DNA from: Dictyophora rubrovolvata | Taxonomy: Eukaryota > Basidiomycota > Agaricomycetes > Phallales > Phallaceae | NCBI GenBank assembly: GCA_029959195.1 | Contig: CP114124.1 | Coordinates: 186,001 to 250,000, forward strand | Reading direction: 5' to 3' | Length of the DNA: 64,000 bases | The notes under the pieces: model-generated | Database searches by the model: none | The model's input: the letters and a program-made list of their open reading frames with translations, nothing else | What the model was told of the DNA's origin: nothing | Program-made: the position numbers and the translations under genes | Shown here: positions 46,100 through 59,148 of the stretch, piece after piece | How the letters are laid out: the number at the start of each line of letters is the position of its first letter | Position numbering within the stretch: the first letter of the stretch is position 1

Positions 46100-48945
46100 A
46101 TTTATGGCTATGTGTATATGTATGTGTGTGTGTCTCTCGAACTATTATTGTCGTGTAATCTCTGCCGAGTCTAACTGCCAAACGCGATTTCTTAGAGTTG
46201 TAATTGTGATTTTAACTTAAAAATTGAACCATCTTGTCGTGTAGAAGTATTAATTTGAACGCCATTTCAAAGGAATTAAAAAGTAAAAAGTTTCATGCTC
46301 GGTTTTGTAGTCTATGGCCGCCCGGCACCCGTTGAAAGGCTGGCTGCGATGCACATGTGAATGTGACGGTCTCCGGGCTGTCGACGCTGAGTCTTTGTTC
46401 CAGCGGCATCCGCAGATGCTCGTAAAGTTATGCAACAAGCAACAAGACAAGCCGAACTCGTTCGTCTCGGCAGCACATTGACGGTCCATCTCAATTCGTG
46501 TTATGTCAAACGCTCTTAGCCACCCCCTTTGTCTTCTTTTACCACGGCGTCGCGCAAGGACAATCCAGCCGTTCTCAAGCATTCGTTCACGCAACACACA
46601 TAAACGTGATAATCTGATCGAGGTCCATGAAAGTTGGTTGCATTCCATCTCGTACGTACTCCGTGATCCGCATTCCTGCTCTTCGATAAGAGACCTTTCA
46701 TCGCGCCAGAAGTACTCATTTGATGTCCTACACGCGACGAAGATGTGGGACCTAGCAAGGGCATCTACCTTTTTGAGATTTGGAATGGAAACGACCACCG
46801 GCACGGAACGTCATTAGGAATGTGGTTGTGGGAGTCTGCTATGCAAGGATACTTGGTGTGGGCCTAGTTCTGCAGCTGCTGGAAGAGAATTCAAGTAGAC
46901 AGGTGGACACAAACCAACATAGCGAGCTTCGAGTTATCGCGGAAAAAAGCCATTTGTATGGACTTCGTTTAGCACCGAGGGAGAACGCATACGCGCGCGA
47001 ATCCATTGATATTATTCTACATTTTCGGTGATTTTAAACGAATGGCGACTCGGAAAGTGGTGTCATGAATCATGAAACATACTAAGAGGGAAGATCCACC
47101 TGTGATTGATTGAAAGGAAGATGCTGGAAAACAACAAAATGGGATAATAAGCACCTTATATCACATCCATCTATACATATCATACTGACGTGGCATTTTG
47201 AAGCCTTATAGATTTTACTGGAGTCCTCAAGTGATTGGAGCACGTGGCAGCTTGACGTGCACGAGACCGAAAGAAAAGAAATGGGATGAAAAGTCCCGCC
47301 TTAAGAATCCACTTAATTTATCAACTGCACAAGTGTTATATATAATATGGAGAATGTTACTTACTCTGACAACCCACCTAGCAACGGGTCAAAAAAGTCA
47401 GCAACGATCCGATCCGATCCGGTCGAGGTTGGAGCGTGTCGAACCTATTTCACATTTTATGAGTGAGCTTTATATATGATTGTTGCAGGAAGAACATTAA
47501 AAGAAGGTTATGTACATACATCTGGCATAGTGTAATGTATCACGATTCACGAAGCCCTCCGATGCCTTTCATTCTTCTCGGGTCAAACTGGATGCAGAAT
47601 CAGTCCGAAATGGGTACATGGTTGCAAGAAAATTCGGAGAATATCGATATCTAGGAAAGTTGGAAGGGTGCAGTGCTTTCTTTCGCGGAGACCGTGGGCG
47701 CTAAGCGGCGTACAGCAAGGCTTCAAAATGCTATTCGCATATGCAGAAAAAAAAAAAAGGCGCGCGTGTCCGAAGATTGCCAAGCATTTGAGCTCGAGGG
47801 TCGCCGTTTGGTCACCGTCCCCTTCCCTACCTCCGCTCTCCGTTGTATACGTCCAGTACTTAACACTGGATGAAATCTGAAACCCGCGTCGGCGTCGGGA
47901 TATTTTTTTCCCTTGTAAGCTTTTTTTTTCTTACTCGACGGGAGCTGTGCGATCCGGATAGGCTAGTTTTGATGATGAGCTTTTCTTTTACATGTTTGAT
48001 AAACACGCTGGGTTGCGTACTGCCAGGACCACGTGTGGTATGCGTTGGTAGTATGAAGGTTACTTTGCGACTTGCTTTATCAGCGCGCGTCAAGTAACCG
48101 CATGGAGAGTCGTTCAATGTACATATTACACTGACAAAGACGAATTTGGCTTGACTCATCATCGCAAGAGCCGGTTCTGAATCAAATCAAGCTCAGGCTA
48201 TGATAGATCGGACCCATCGCCATATATGTAATAAACGCTCGTCTCGCAATTCGAACTAAAATTCTATTAGTATGGCAGAATAAGGCTAAAATAGGTGTCG
48301 GACGAGTCAAACCGCCTTGCGACGCAGCCTCTTGTCCGACGTGTGTCCCGATCTCTGCTGATTCTGACTTAAGATGCACCTACAGCAGCGTAGTAATCAA
48401 GACTCGAGGGTATCTTTTTTTCTTTTTTTTGGCGCCTTTTGAAACACAGGTTTATATATTGTACAGTTCCGTAAGAGTTTAGTAAGGCTCATGGACTGAT
48501 TAATGAGTTGCGGCCGCAGATCCGAGCAGAGGTTATTCTGGACTCTGAACAGGTCTGGCACGCCCAGGAGTATGTACTGCCTTTGACCCGTTTCTTAGCA
48601 TCAACTCGTTACATGTTACATACGTCAATTCCAGTCAAACTAGTAATTCACGTGTCTGTTGTTAAGGGAGCGAAATCCATGAAATGTGGTATGTGATTAG
48701 GTATTGAATTATCGTCTAGAGACAGACACACAGACAGTTTACATAGATTAAAAAAAACGCCCGGGTCCGTTCCGTCGCGACCCTTGGCAGAGTTACGTTC
48801 ACCCGTATACATAGCAGTGCAGGGTTTTAATTTTAATAATGTCAAGCTGCGCTAGGCGCCCGGATGGTTGATGGTTCCTAAGACTACGCGATGTCTCATA
48901 CAATGGCGTGGAATGCGGCCAAAACGGACATCGGATATGGAGGGC
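46100..48945. other. Region without a confident gene
   Basis: About 2.8 kb. Between 46250 and 46820 three long overlapping ORFs occur on both strands (184 codons minus, 104 plus, 82 minus), a sign of a locally stop-poor, GC-richer stretch. One may be real, but none shows a domain, and I cannot choose. The rest has only short ORFs. Confidence 0.4.
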
Positions 48946-48968
48946 TATATAATATAAAATATATAATA
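48946..48968 (+). promoter_or_regulatory. TATA-rich promoter of the 49.1 kb gene
   Basis: A 23-base stretch of TATA-like sequence (TATATAATATAAAATATATA) 120 bases before the ATG at 49088, followed by a CT-rich run (49059-49080) just before the start codon, a common fungal arrangement. Confidence 0.5.
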
Positions 48969-49087
48969 CGATGTATGATCCCATTCATCTTTGTTCGACA
49001 TTTGTTTCAAACATTTTTTTTCCTATAAAGCGACGGGAAGCCCGACACCGTTCTAATATCTCTTTCTTTCTCTCTCTCTTTCACCAT

Positions 49088-49787
49088 ATGTCGTACTCTA
49101 CATTCTTCAGACTTGGTCTCTCTCTCGCTTGTGAACCCAAAGACTACACCTACTCCTATAGCTATCCTTCCCCTCTTTCACCTGTAACACCAACGACGCC
49201 CCAATTGCAAATATCCATACAAACGCCCGTTCCGACGCAACAACGCCCAATCACCCGCCGTCGTCGTTCCTCGCTCACCATTCTCACATCCCCCATGAGC
49301 TCCGTCAAATCAACAAACGCAATTCGCGCAGCAAGTGAGGCCGTACGCGTCGCCAAGTCGTCGGAACTTGAAGTGAATGTTATAGCTCATGTTCCGGGTG
49401 AAACTGAGAACGCCCCACCCGCGCCTGGTACTGTCAGAAAAATCAGGTATGAACATAACAAAAATTATAAAAATTATCTCTCTCTCTGCACACTTTTGCT
49501 AATTTCCCATTAGACGCAAAACGATCACGGCACCACCCCCGATCCTGCTCTCCCTCCATCACCGCATTCCCGCCCCGCCCCGCTTCCCGCCTCCAACGTC
49601 CCCTCTTCCTCCGACGCCTCTTTCACCGAGTTTCGCCACCTGGTCTCAAAAGAACTCGAAAGACACGACGGATCCTGTATTGCCGCAGACACCTACTCAG
49701 CCGTTGTCACCTTCTCCTGTTCGTACTCGTAATCACGATCAAGCATCAGACGGGTCGCATGACGAGGAGATGAAAGATGTTATATAG
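49088..49787 (+). CDS. Ser/Pro/Thr-rich protein, unknown
   Basis: Two exons (49088-49446 and 49514-49787) joined by a 67-bp GTATGA..TTAG intron give 210 residues. The N-terminus reads MSYSTFFRLGLSLACEPKDY, then Pro/Thr-rich sequence, a basic patch (RPITRRRRSSLTIL), an Ala-rich helix (NAIRAASEAVRVAKSSELEV), a second Pro-rich part, and an acidic end (SHDEEMKDVI). It is probably largely disordered. No signal peptide is evident; the basic patch could be a nuclear signal or phosphorylation site. No family is recognised. Confidence 0.65.
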
Positions 49788-50914
49788 CCCCTTCCTCCCC
49801 AGCCCTACACGTTTTCATTTTATTCTATTCTACTCTATCTATCTATCACACGTGCAGGTCACTTTCCAACCACGTCCCACGTAATATTCGCGTACTTTAC
49901 TATTGTATAGCTAATACCCCTCCCCCTCCCCCACAGTGGGCCGGGCAACGCTTTTTACTCGAGATTCTCCTCATTCATGGACTCCTTATTATATTGTACG
50001 CTACATTATCTAAACCATCTTGGGTATAGTATTGTAAATTGCTAGTCTAGGTCATAATATCATCTTGCTTGATGTTCGTCTGTTTAAATAGTGGGTCCGA
50101 GCTCGACGAAAACAATTTTTTGCCGCGTTCAAAAATTCAAAAATAAGATGCGGCCCCCGGTGCACCGGTACACCTGCAGCGGATAAGTAAGGTTATAAAA
50201 CCGCAGCCGGTGCTGTGCAAATTGTTCATCATCATTGTTCCAAACTTTCAACATTTTTCTTTGTAACCTGTGGTCGGGCTCAACAACACACTGTCCGCTC
50301 GTTGCTTTATTAAAGGTAGTTTCGCTTCTGCCGTCGCGCGCATGGTCAAACGCTTGTCAGACTTTGGGAATGAAGAGAGAAGTATAGTTATAGCGCTACA
50401 AATAGCTACTCACCAACGGAATATGCACCTATTTCCTATTTTTCCCCACGTCGTCTTCCATAAAAACTATCATGATGTCATATTTATAGTTTATCCACAT
50501 TTAGTAAAACTTTTAGCGCTAGCGATTGCAATCGTCAGTATTCTCAAAAACAAGACGCGCCAAATTCCCCCCAAATTTGGTATCATTTTTCCTTTTTTTT
50601 TTTTTTGGAGATCTTTCTGAGGAGAATTATCCCCTTTGTCGTCAACCATTTCGGAAAAATGGACATCTTCGCCTGTATTAGCGCCTTTTTTGACAAGCTA
50701 TGCATGCACGGATTAGACGCGGCTGATTTGTATTCTTATAACCTTTGATCAATTGGCTGCTCTGCCGAATTGATATGATTCGGTTTTTGTGGAGCTACTA
50801 GTCGAAAGTTCTAACCAGTCAATTTATCCTAACTAAGGTTGCGAAGAGATATTCTTGCGAGTACGTATTAGATAGCTTCAAAGTCAGCCGATACATATAT
50901 ACTACTCTCGACGG
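49788..50914. other. Intergenic region with a possible decayed copy of the 40 kb gene
   Basis: 3' flank of the 49.1 kb gene and of the M19 peptidase gene. At about 50420-50490 a stretch resembles the last exon of the 40.0 kb gene (ACGGAATATGCA, CACGTCG, AAAAACTAT) but with the frame not preserved. The 116-codon ORF around it (50270-50620) is not convincing as a gene. Confidence 0.4.
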
Positions 50915-52832
50915 TCACAGATCCGTTCTCTTATCGTACAGATCGTACGCAGCTACAACGCCTTCTTTTTGCATCCTTTTTGAGATATGTTCAACGCCTT
51001 CCCAAACGCGCAAAAAGTTTCCACCTGCCAGTCCTGCTAATTCTCGTCTTGACCAGCCTCGTTTTCGGAGTTCCGCAAACTGTTGGGAGAAGAAATAAGA
51101 CGTTAAAAAGAGAAAGGGGAAATGGGAAATGGGAAATGGAAAAATATACTTACAAGTTCGGGGTATTTAGAGACGTCTTCTAGTCCAACCGGAACGGTGT
51201 CTATGCCATCAAAATCACTTCCTATGCCAACGCTGTGGGAAAACTTGATTCAGGAAAAAAAGCGGATGGTGAGAGAGAGCTCTGCCGACGTACTACTCTC
51301 TCCCAGCCACGTTTCCTATATGGTCCACATGATCTGCAACTGCAGAAACAGTCGCATTTCCATCCGCCGCGACGAATAACGGAGCAAAATTAATCTGTTA
51401 TGGCGGTTGTCTAGTATGAGCCGCCGAAAATCAACAATCACAAACAGTGTGTTCCGAAAACAAACCATAACAACGCCGTCTTTTTTTCCATTCCCGGTGC
51501 CAATCATCGTTAAAATCTCATCTGGCACGTTTCTTGAGACGTTCCAGACTGCTCTGGCGGAGGAGTGGCTCCACATCACGGGCGCCTCGCTCAGTTGAAG
51601 TGCCTGAATGGCTGTTTTGTCTGATGTGTGAGAGAGATCTACTAACATTCCCAGACGGTTCATTTCTTTAACCAGAGTACGACCGAAAGGACTTGTAATA
51701 GAAATGAGTTCAAGAAAGTCTTTTTTTTTTCAGGATTCTTACCTCAGCCCTCCATGTGTCGCTTCGGGAGGTGTCAATATACCACCCGAGTCCGCAAACA
51801 CGTTGGTGCAAAAATGCGTAAGGGTTATATACCTTACACCCAATTCATAAAACATCCGCAGAGACGAAAGTGAGTTTCCTAACTGGTGGCCTCTAGAAGA
51901 AAAATGAGATATGCGTGACTGTGGTTTTGAGAAAAGTTATTTACCCTTCGGCACCTAACATGCTTGCTACTTTGCCTCGCGAGATAGCACTTCGCAATGT
52001 TCGGGTATCGGTCGTGAGTTGAAAGACCTACATACGTAAGTTCAGCAGGGTATATAGGTAAGGGTTGGTTAGTCCAAGTTCACGTCACTATGCTGCTGTA
52101 TCAGTCCTCTCGCGACATCGATTTGTTCCAGCGTATCCCTACGACCGGGGTCAGAAAAAAAAAGAATTAGTCCTTGGATATATTCATTCACCTGACGCGG
52201 TTGGTCGGAATCATATGATCTGGACCGTCATCCTCACACGAAGTGTAGACTGACCTTTTTGAAGCCACGAGTCAACGTCAACAAATTAAATTTACAAAAA
52301 GAGAGACACGCAAACGCGTAAATTGAGCTCTCACCAAAAAAATCCGCCTAGTTTTCCGGTACGTATCCGTGGGATGTCAAGGTGCCCCGGAATAGTCTTT
52401 CGTAAATCTACTGCTGTAACGTTGTTTCTGAAGCGACCTCGGACGAGATTGGGTAAATCTGAAAGAAAGAAAGAAGTAAAACAGTCATGGACTGTCCGAT
52501 CATGGTTTACGGAGTGAAACGGACCAATATGACCATCCTACGAGAGAGACAAAACTTTGTCAAAGACCCAAATCGAAGCAATAACAACACAAAAACAAAC
52601 ATACGATAACAGGAGCTTTAGATAATATAGCCAGCGCAGCTTTGTGTGGGTCTTTGGACAGCGATCCATTCCATACTGTGAGGAACAAAACCAAACCTGC
52701 GATAAACAAGAAAGTCAACGATACATTCACTCGGACTTTTATGTCTCGTTGGGTTTTATTATTTGTGTCGTCGTCCAGCAATGCTGTACGTTCGTTGCTG
52801 CTGCTGCCAACTGCAGTGTTGGAGGAAGACAT
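50915..52832 (-). CDS. Membrane dipeptidase (peptidase M19, renal dipeptidase family)
   Basis: A multi-exon gene for a zinc dipeptidase. [20 protein letters not shown] opens a cytosolic tail, followed by a membrane anchor ([18 protein letters not shown]), so it is a type II membrane protein. After KAPVI two introns flank DGHI and DLPNLVRG, together the family's zinc-binding DGHxDLP. Further exons give [32 protein letters not shown] (catalytic-site Glu-Gly-His), [33 protein letters not shown] (zinc-site DLSH), [16 protein letters not shown] and [20 protein letters not shown]. The end is [12 protein letters not shown], stop at 50915. All metal-ligand motifs are present. The enzyme hydrolyses dipeptides. 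It is transcribed away from the S9B peptidase gene at 54.0 kb. Confidence 0.9.
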
Positions 52833-53788
52833 AGATTGTTTAGAGCTTTGAGCTATGTAATATTCCCACGCACGCGATCACATGAGAACATGGCGAGTCC
52901 GGGCAGCCCGAAGCTTGCGGCTGACATCTATCTGCTCGTTTAATTATATTCACTAATACTAGTATCGGAATATTGAACTGACGAAGAGATATGAAACGCA
53001 TTCTCGCCCAGGGTGGCTTCTTGGCGCGTCTCGCAAAAAAAAAATGCTTTCGGGTGCCTGATCTGGCGGGCATACATACTCCTTTTTTTTTGTTCTGACT
53101 TCAAGAGAAGACTCTTTATTAGGTTACACGAAACCGGAGCCTACTTTTCCGAATTAAGTATGTAACGACTGATAGAGCGTCTCTGACGCAATCCGCCAAA
53201 CGAGCGATTAACCAAGCGAAGGCTATACCAGCTTCATCAACATCGCTCGCGCATCCTGCATACCTGTTACGCGTTACAGTTGCCCATGGGGAACAAGTTC
53301 TCACCAATCCATGACGAACTCGATATGTACTTGCAACGCCACCGGATAACTCGATGAGATGTTCATACATACCACTTAATTTCAAAGTACCTAGGGTATC
53401 GGAAAAACCGAAGCACAAATGTAAGCATAAAGATGATGAAGTCTTACGAGCTTAAATAAATATATTGACATCTAAGACAACAGGGTCGTCAGATCGCTTG
53501 CGGCGGCTTGATATCTTGGGATGCCAGGCACAGGGACGAACACCTCGGAGATATGGAGCCACAGCGAACAGACGGTGAACTCTGCTCTACACCGAGGCTT
53601 TTAATAGCATGATACTGAGTATGAATGCTGAAAACCTGCTGATTAGACCGAGGTTCATGTCGCAACTAGCTGTTATGACTTAGATAGAACTTGTATTTTA
53701 AGCTCGAAAAATACAACGGTTTATATACAAAATACAAAGTATTAAAAGGTGTGAACTACATAGTTACTGGGATTTCTAAGAGATAAGT
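52833..53788. other. Shared upstream region of the divergent peptidase genes
   Basis: About 1.1 kb separates the two start codons (52832 and 53954). A 99-codon minus-strand ORF (53119-53418) lies inside it but has no domain and no splice partners, so I treat it as chance. The region may hold regulatory sites for both genes. Confidence 0.5.
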
Positions 53789-53794
53789 TATAAA
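53789..53794 (+). promoter_or_regulatory. TATA box of the S9B peptidase gene
   Basis: TATAAA within GTTATAAATATTTT, 165 bases before the ATG at 53954. It gives a 5' UTR of roughly 130 bases. Plausible, but AT-rich matches occur by chance. Confidence 0.4.
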
Positions 53795-53953
53795 TATTTT
53801 ACGTGCCGGCGCAATATTAATTTGCTAGTCCGTTATTTACTCCGAAACCAAAGGTTCAAACACGAATCAAACCTCGAGCTTAGGTTCAAGGACCTGTTCA
53901 CTCGTGCGTGCTTCTCAATCGAATCCTCGTCTCTGCTGTTGGGAGACGTTACC

Positions 53954-56900
53954 ATGTCTTATCAACTCCTTTCACAAGACGAAGATAAGTATAGTGATGA
54001 TTATGCGATCGGTCATCCACCAACATATCACAGCAACAACTCCTTTTCTTCTTCCGGAGATGGTGATGAGGAAAGGCTCCTCGATAAGGATCTGACATCA
54101 AACTCTGTTATCGAACATAGCCTCTTTAAACATATGAGCTCGACGTCGAGCAAACGTGACAAGGTTACATATTCGATAATTCGTTTTGATTCTTTTTTTG
54201 GCTCATTCTTAGTCTTAAGAGATATTTGCGCTATTTTATATTGTGCATCTCTGGGTTAATCTCCCTCGTTGTGATCATTGCGCTCCTCCCACTGTCCTTT
54301 GTCACGAATAACTCCGTTCAACGGTCAGAGTTACGGCATGTTACACTGGATAATATTTATGATGGCACATTTGAAGTGGAAAAACAATCTTTAAATTGGG
54401 TTGGTGCAGGTATGTTCTATGTACCCGCCATTATCCACACGTATTTGAATGAATTAGCCGAGGATGGTGTGTATTCCGCAAGCGACAATGGCGCCATAAA
54501 GTTGGTGAACATCAAGCAAAATACCACCACAGAAATACTCAAATATGGCGATGTCCGATACGTGGGTCCACTAATTCTATGGTCTATCATCCAGACCAAT
54601 ATCTCACTACATCTCCAGAATAATACGATTCTATCTTGGTCACAATGGATGCTTTCTCCTGACATGCAGTACGTGTTGCTCAAAACTGACCAACGAAAGG
54701 TAATCTCAACATTTCGCGGAATGTTCCTGTTGCTTTATTTATTGCTCTCGCATTCAGCAATGGCGCTTGTCTAGTTATGGAAATTATTATATCCATAGGC
54801 TTCACGACCACGTCACCTACCCCATAGCGCCTCCATCCATTCCCACTCGTATCTCTTATGCAACTTGGTCCCCTACTGGGAATGCATTGGCGTATGTTCT
54901 TGATAACGACCTTTATGTCTTGCCCTCCGCAGAGTACGTTCATCCCTTTCTTAGTCCGGCTTGATAATTAATTCTCGTTCTACAAAAGGATGGATGTTGC
55001 TTCCATACGCGTGACTTCTGAAGGCAATTCATCGCTGTTCTTTGGCGTTCCTGATTGGGTCTACGAAGAGGAAGTTTTTTCTAGCGATAATGCTTTGTGG
55101 TGGAGTCTGGATTCACGCCAGATTGCATTCCTTCGTTCCGATGACGCTCAAGTAAACGATTATACCTTCCCTATCTACAATCCCAGTGACGACGCAAATG
55201 CTGTATACCCTTACACGAATTTCGTGACGATGAAATATCCAAAACCCGGATATTCTAACCCTCTTGTTACCCTTCATATATTCAATTTGGGCAGTTATCA
55301 AAATCAGCGTTCTGTCCTCCCGATGTCTCCTCCTAACGAATTTATCAAAGAAGTTAAATGGGTTGATCGGCAAGACTTGACCGACAGTATAATTCAAGAA
55401 GTAGTTTGGGTGGCAAATACTACACTGCTCGTCAAAGAAGTTAACCGGGCAGCTGATCGAGGCAGTGTTATAATATGCGATCTAGGTGCTCAACAGACAG
55501 GGGTGGAAATTCATGGCACCACAGTACGCAAACTTGGTAAAGCCGGAGAACAAAATGATGATGGCTGGATTGACTACGTAAGGAAGTAGCCAGAATGGAT
55601 TTCGAGATTTCTTACTGACCAAGTACCGTTTAGCCTCAGAAAGTTCGTCGGCTTCCAGAAGCATTTGGTCTAGACGAGGGTGCATACCTTGACATTATCC
55701 CCTCGAAAGAGGGGTATGATCAACTTGCACTATTTACCTCTGCTAGCCAAACTGACCCTGTTTGGCTTACCTCGGGTCAAGATGAAATTGTTGAAATCCT
55801 TGGTACAGATGCGATTAAAAGGAGAGTGTAAGTTTGTTTCTAACAAACACCCGTCAGCCCCTCAATTATCCCAAATTAGATATTACCTATCTGCCACTCA
55901 GCCCGGAACAGGCCGAGATCCGTACTATGTCATTGTTCCACAAGCAAATCAGCTCACAACTACTGCCTTTACACCGGTTTCTATCGCCCCGAGTTCTGAA
56001 AAAGGTGCTTATTACGGTGCTTCATTCTCCCCCCTTGGCGGGTATTTAGTCCTGAGCTACGAGGGTCCGGATATTCCTTGGCAAAAATTAATCAATGTCG
56101 ATGATGCTGGTATGTGTAACCCAAAGGCATTTGTCGTAGAAAGTGTTTAACGAGGTTTAGAACATCCTGTTACTCTAACAAATAATTCGAAACTGGCCGA
56201 TACGGTGAAAGAGTTTTACCAGACGACGTTCGTTTATTCCACTATCGAAAATGAAGGATACGGTAATGTCAAGGGCTTCACAATGAAACTAAATTATCTC
56301 ACATTGTTTCTTTCAATCAGAAATGAACGCTGTTGAAATTCGTCCTCCGAATATGGATGAATCTGGTAACACTAAGTATCCTGTCTTGTTCCGAGTGTGA
56401 AGAGGTGATCCTCAATTATGTCTGTGCTTCATACTAACACCATTTTTAGATATGGCGGACCTAACTCACAGACTGTAGAAAAGAAGTTCGGGAGGGACTG
56501 GCATTATTATCTCGCTTGCACTTTACAGTACATCGTCGTAGTCGTAGATGGAAGGGGAACCGGATTCAAAGGGAGGAAATTTCGCAACCCAGTGAGAAAG
56601 AACTTGGGTTATTTTGAGACAAAAGATCAAATACACGCAGCCAGGTGATTCATTATTGCTCAACTTGAGAGCGTCCTGTTCTAATCGTCATTTAGATTAT
56701 GGGCGTCAAAGCCTTACGTCGACGCCTCCAAGATTGGTATTTGGGGATGGGTAAGGGAAAATTTTACTCTATGCCGATTTTGAAAACACCTTGTTCAATA
56801 GTCCTACGGGGGATTCATGGCTGCGAAGGTTGCTGAAGCAGGTGCTGAAGTCCATAGCTTGGCCATGTCAGTTGCCGTGAGTGGTCATAACTTACGCAGC

Positions 56901-57427
56901 TTTCTCAATGTATCACTATATCTGCACTCTCCAGCCCGTGACAAGTTGGCGTTTATACGGTTGGTAAAATAATCATATCTATAGCCCGTTTGTATTTATG
57001 TTTAATTTTAGATTCCATCTATACCGAAAGATATATGGGTTTGCCCCAGGAAAACTCAGGAGGATATGTGAATGCATCTATTTCGGATGTCAGGCCTTTT
57101 GCACAAATAAACTATTTATTGGCGCATGGGACCGGAGACGATAATGGTGACTAACAAAGTGCTTCATAATATTATGAATTCTGATCGCAACATAGTTCAT
57201 TTTGCTAATACTGCCCACTTGATTGATATGCTCACGGCTTCACAAATACGCAACTACAGTCTCAGGGTTTATACGGATAGGTATGTGTGACTTTTTAATT
57301 GTGTTTACATAATAAAGTATCTAATGATTTCGCACCTAGCGATCACTGGATTGACAAACGCGGGGCTAACCGCGAAGTATACCAGTTCTTGACAGACTTT
57401 CTTGTTGAGTATTGGGGTAAGAGCTGA
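53954..57427 (+). CDS. Dipeptidyl aminopeptidase (peptidase S9B, Ste13/Dap2/DPP IV type)
   Basis: An intron-rich gene for a type II membrane serine peptidase that removes N-terminal dipeptides. The ATG at 53954 gives [20 protein letters not shown], an acidic/Ser-rich cytosolic tail, then the anchor [20 protein letters not shown]. The beta-propeller region includes [49 protein letters not shown] (the Glu pair that binds the substrate amino group) and [17 protein letters not shown]. The catalytic domain has [43 protein letters not shown] (Ser codon 56802-56804, first base of an exon), GTGDDN (Asp near 57137) and DSDHWI (His codon 57344-57346). The triad is complete. The stop at 57427 directly follows a GTAAGA, so a further exon is possible. 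Relatives act in the late Golgi, vacuole or plasma membrane. Confidence 0.92.
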
Positions 57428-59148
57428 AATCTGAAACTAATTGTACGCGGAACATAATAAACGTTAATTCAAACCCTAAACACCAAATACCATCTTTGCT
57501 AATACTGTAACGGTTAGCCTTTCATGTCTTTCTCATAGGTCTTGTTGGGTGGAGCACTCGAATATCACAAGCTGAGAATTTTGGCTTACCACCACACATT
57601 TTTTAAACCCGGATATATTACTGGACTTGGTATACACATAATCGGGTCTTGACCCGGCTATTGTTTCTCCACTAATAGCGAAAAGTTCATCCAACAACTA
57701 TGAGAACATCAGCCACTATAGAACAGAACCGGAGTTCCGATTGTCGCAATCAGTGACTCGAGGGTCGTATACAATGCACGTACTTTCTAAGGGTTGATGA
57801 TACATCAATGACGCAAGACGGAGACATCTCATTCAGAAAGCTCTTTCGTGCACTGTAGGTGTGTATGTCTAGAGCGAGTAATGATGATTTCTTCTTCCGT
57901 GGAATACCCCGGCTGAGTATTTGGTTGTTGTTTGAAAAAGCACGCTGATGTTAAAAATAATCCAGTGGAGTGCAAGGTTTATGCAAGGCGTTTGGTAGGA
58001 TTAAACGATTTAGTTTTGGTATAAGCTGACACCACGTCGAGCCGAATAATACATACATGCCTGTGGTCCGCCGAAGACGAGCTGATCGCTTATGTAGAGT
58101 CTAGCCCAGTCCAAACCAACAAGCGAGCCACGTGGATATTATACGCACAGGCATTTTAAAGGTCCCGAACTTCAAATCTATCACTCGACAAATGCAATCA
58201 AGATTTTATCAGAGATCATCTGAGATGCCTTTTCGAATATGGACGATGAATTTATTGACTATTTTGTGGGGGTTTTTAGGCAGCCTGTGAGTGAATGTTT
58301 TGTTTCATGCTTTTGAAACACATTGAAACACGAAGTTTACATTAGTAGGGAAAAAATTTTGAGGAGAATCCGAGACGGAGCTTGTTTGAAGCGGAATGGT
58401 TGGCGGGACCAGATTGCAATCTGATTCTAGTGTATTTGTGGACGTCCCTGGCACTGGTCGTGATGGTTGAGCCTACAGGCTACAAGGCGCAATTATGCAT
58501 GCAAACTAAATGTTCATAGCATAAATGCCACGGAAGAGAATAGGAATCGTCTATAATCTCCTCTTGATTTATTTCAACGTGAATTCAATATTCTATCGTC
58601 TTTATAGGTGGTGCGTCCTGTGGTGTCAGTTCGCAAACCCTTCCATATCGATCGGGTCATGATGACGCTTACTTGGAAAACTTGAGCTCATCCAGCAGAT
58701 CTAGGTTCTCAAAGCCTGTGATGTGCCTATTGAGGGAAACAAGGGGTTTTGTTGATTTTGTTCGTCGATATGCTTATCAATTTGAATCATTCGCAGTTTA
58801 GCCACTCGTCTTTCGTGCAGCGACCCTTTTGATGGAACGTACAGATTTATGCAGAACATGTTCTTGAATGCCGAAAAGTAACTTTTTTAAGGGCAAGAGT
58901 TCTTAACTTAAACCGATCGTTAAATCGGTTAGGCCACGTTTTGGGTTGACACGGTAGTTTTTTCATTTTGAACGTGAAGACTAATGTTCCATTGAGTAAC
59001 TGTCGGAAAAGCTCTATGGATTACATAGATTAATACTTTTCTCTCAATGGTCTGTCATACAACCAGAACTCAAAACTAAAAAACAATAACCATAGCGCTG
59101 CCATCATCCATCAACACGAATTCAAGAAGACAATAATCCAATAATCGT
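57428..59148. other. Intergenic region
   Basis: About 1.7 kb downstream of the S9B gene. Only short ORFs are present. I see no gene, RNA or repeat I can support. Confidence 0.45.

Noticed and set aside
46250-46817. Three overlapping ORFs on both strands
   Set aside because: No domain, no promoter or splice evidence to choose one; kept only as a note in the region entry.
53119-53418. 99-codon minus-strand ORF between the two peptidase genes
   Set aside because: No recognisable domain or splice partners; lies where the shared promoters should be.
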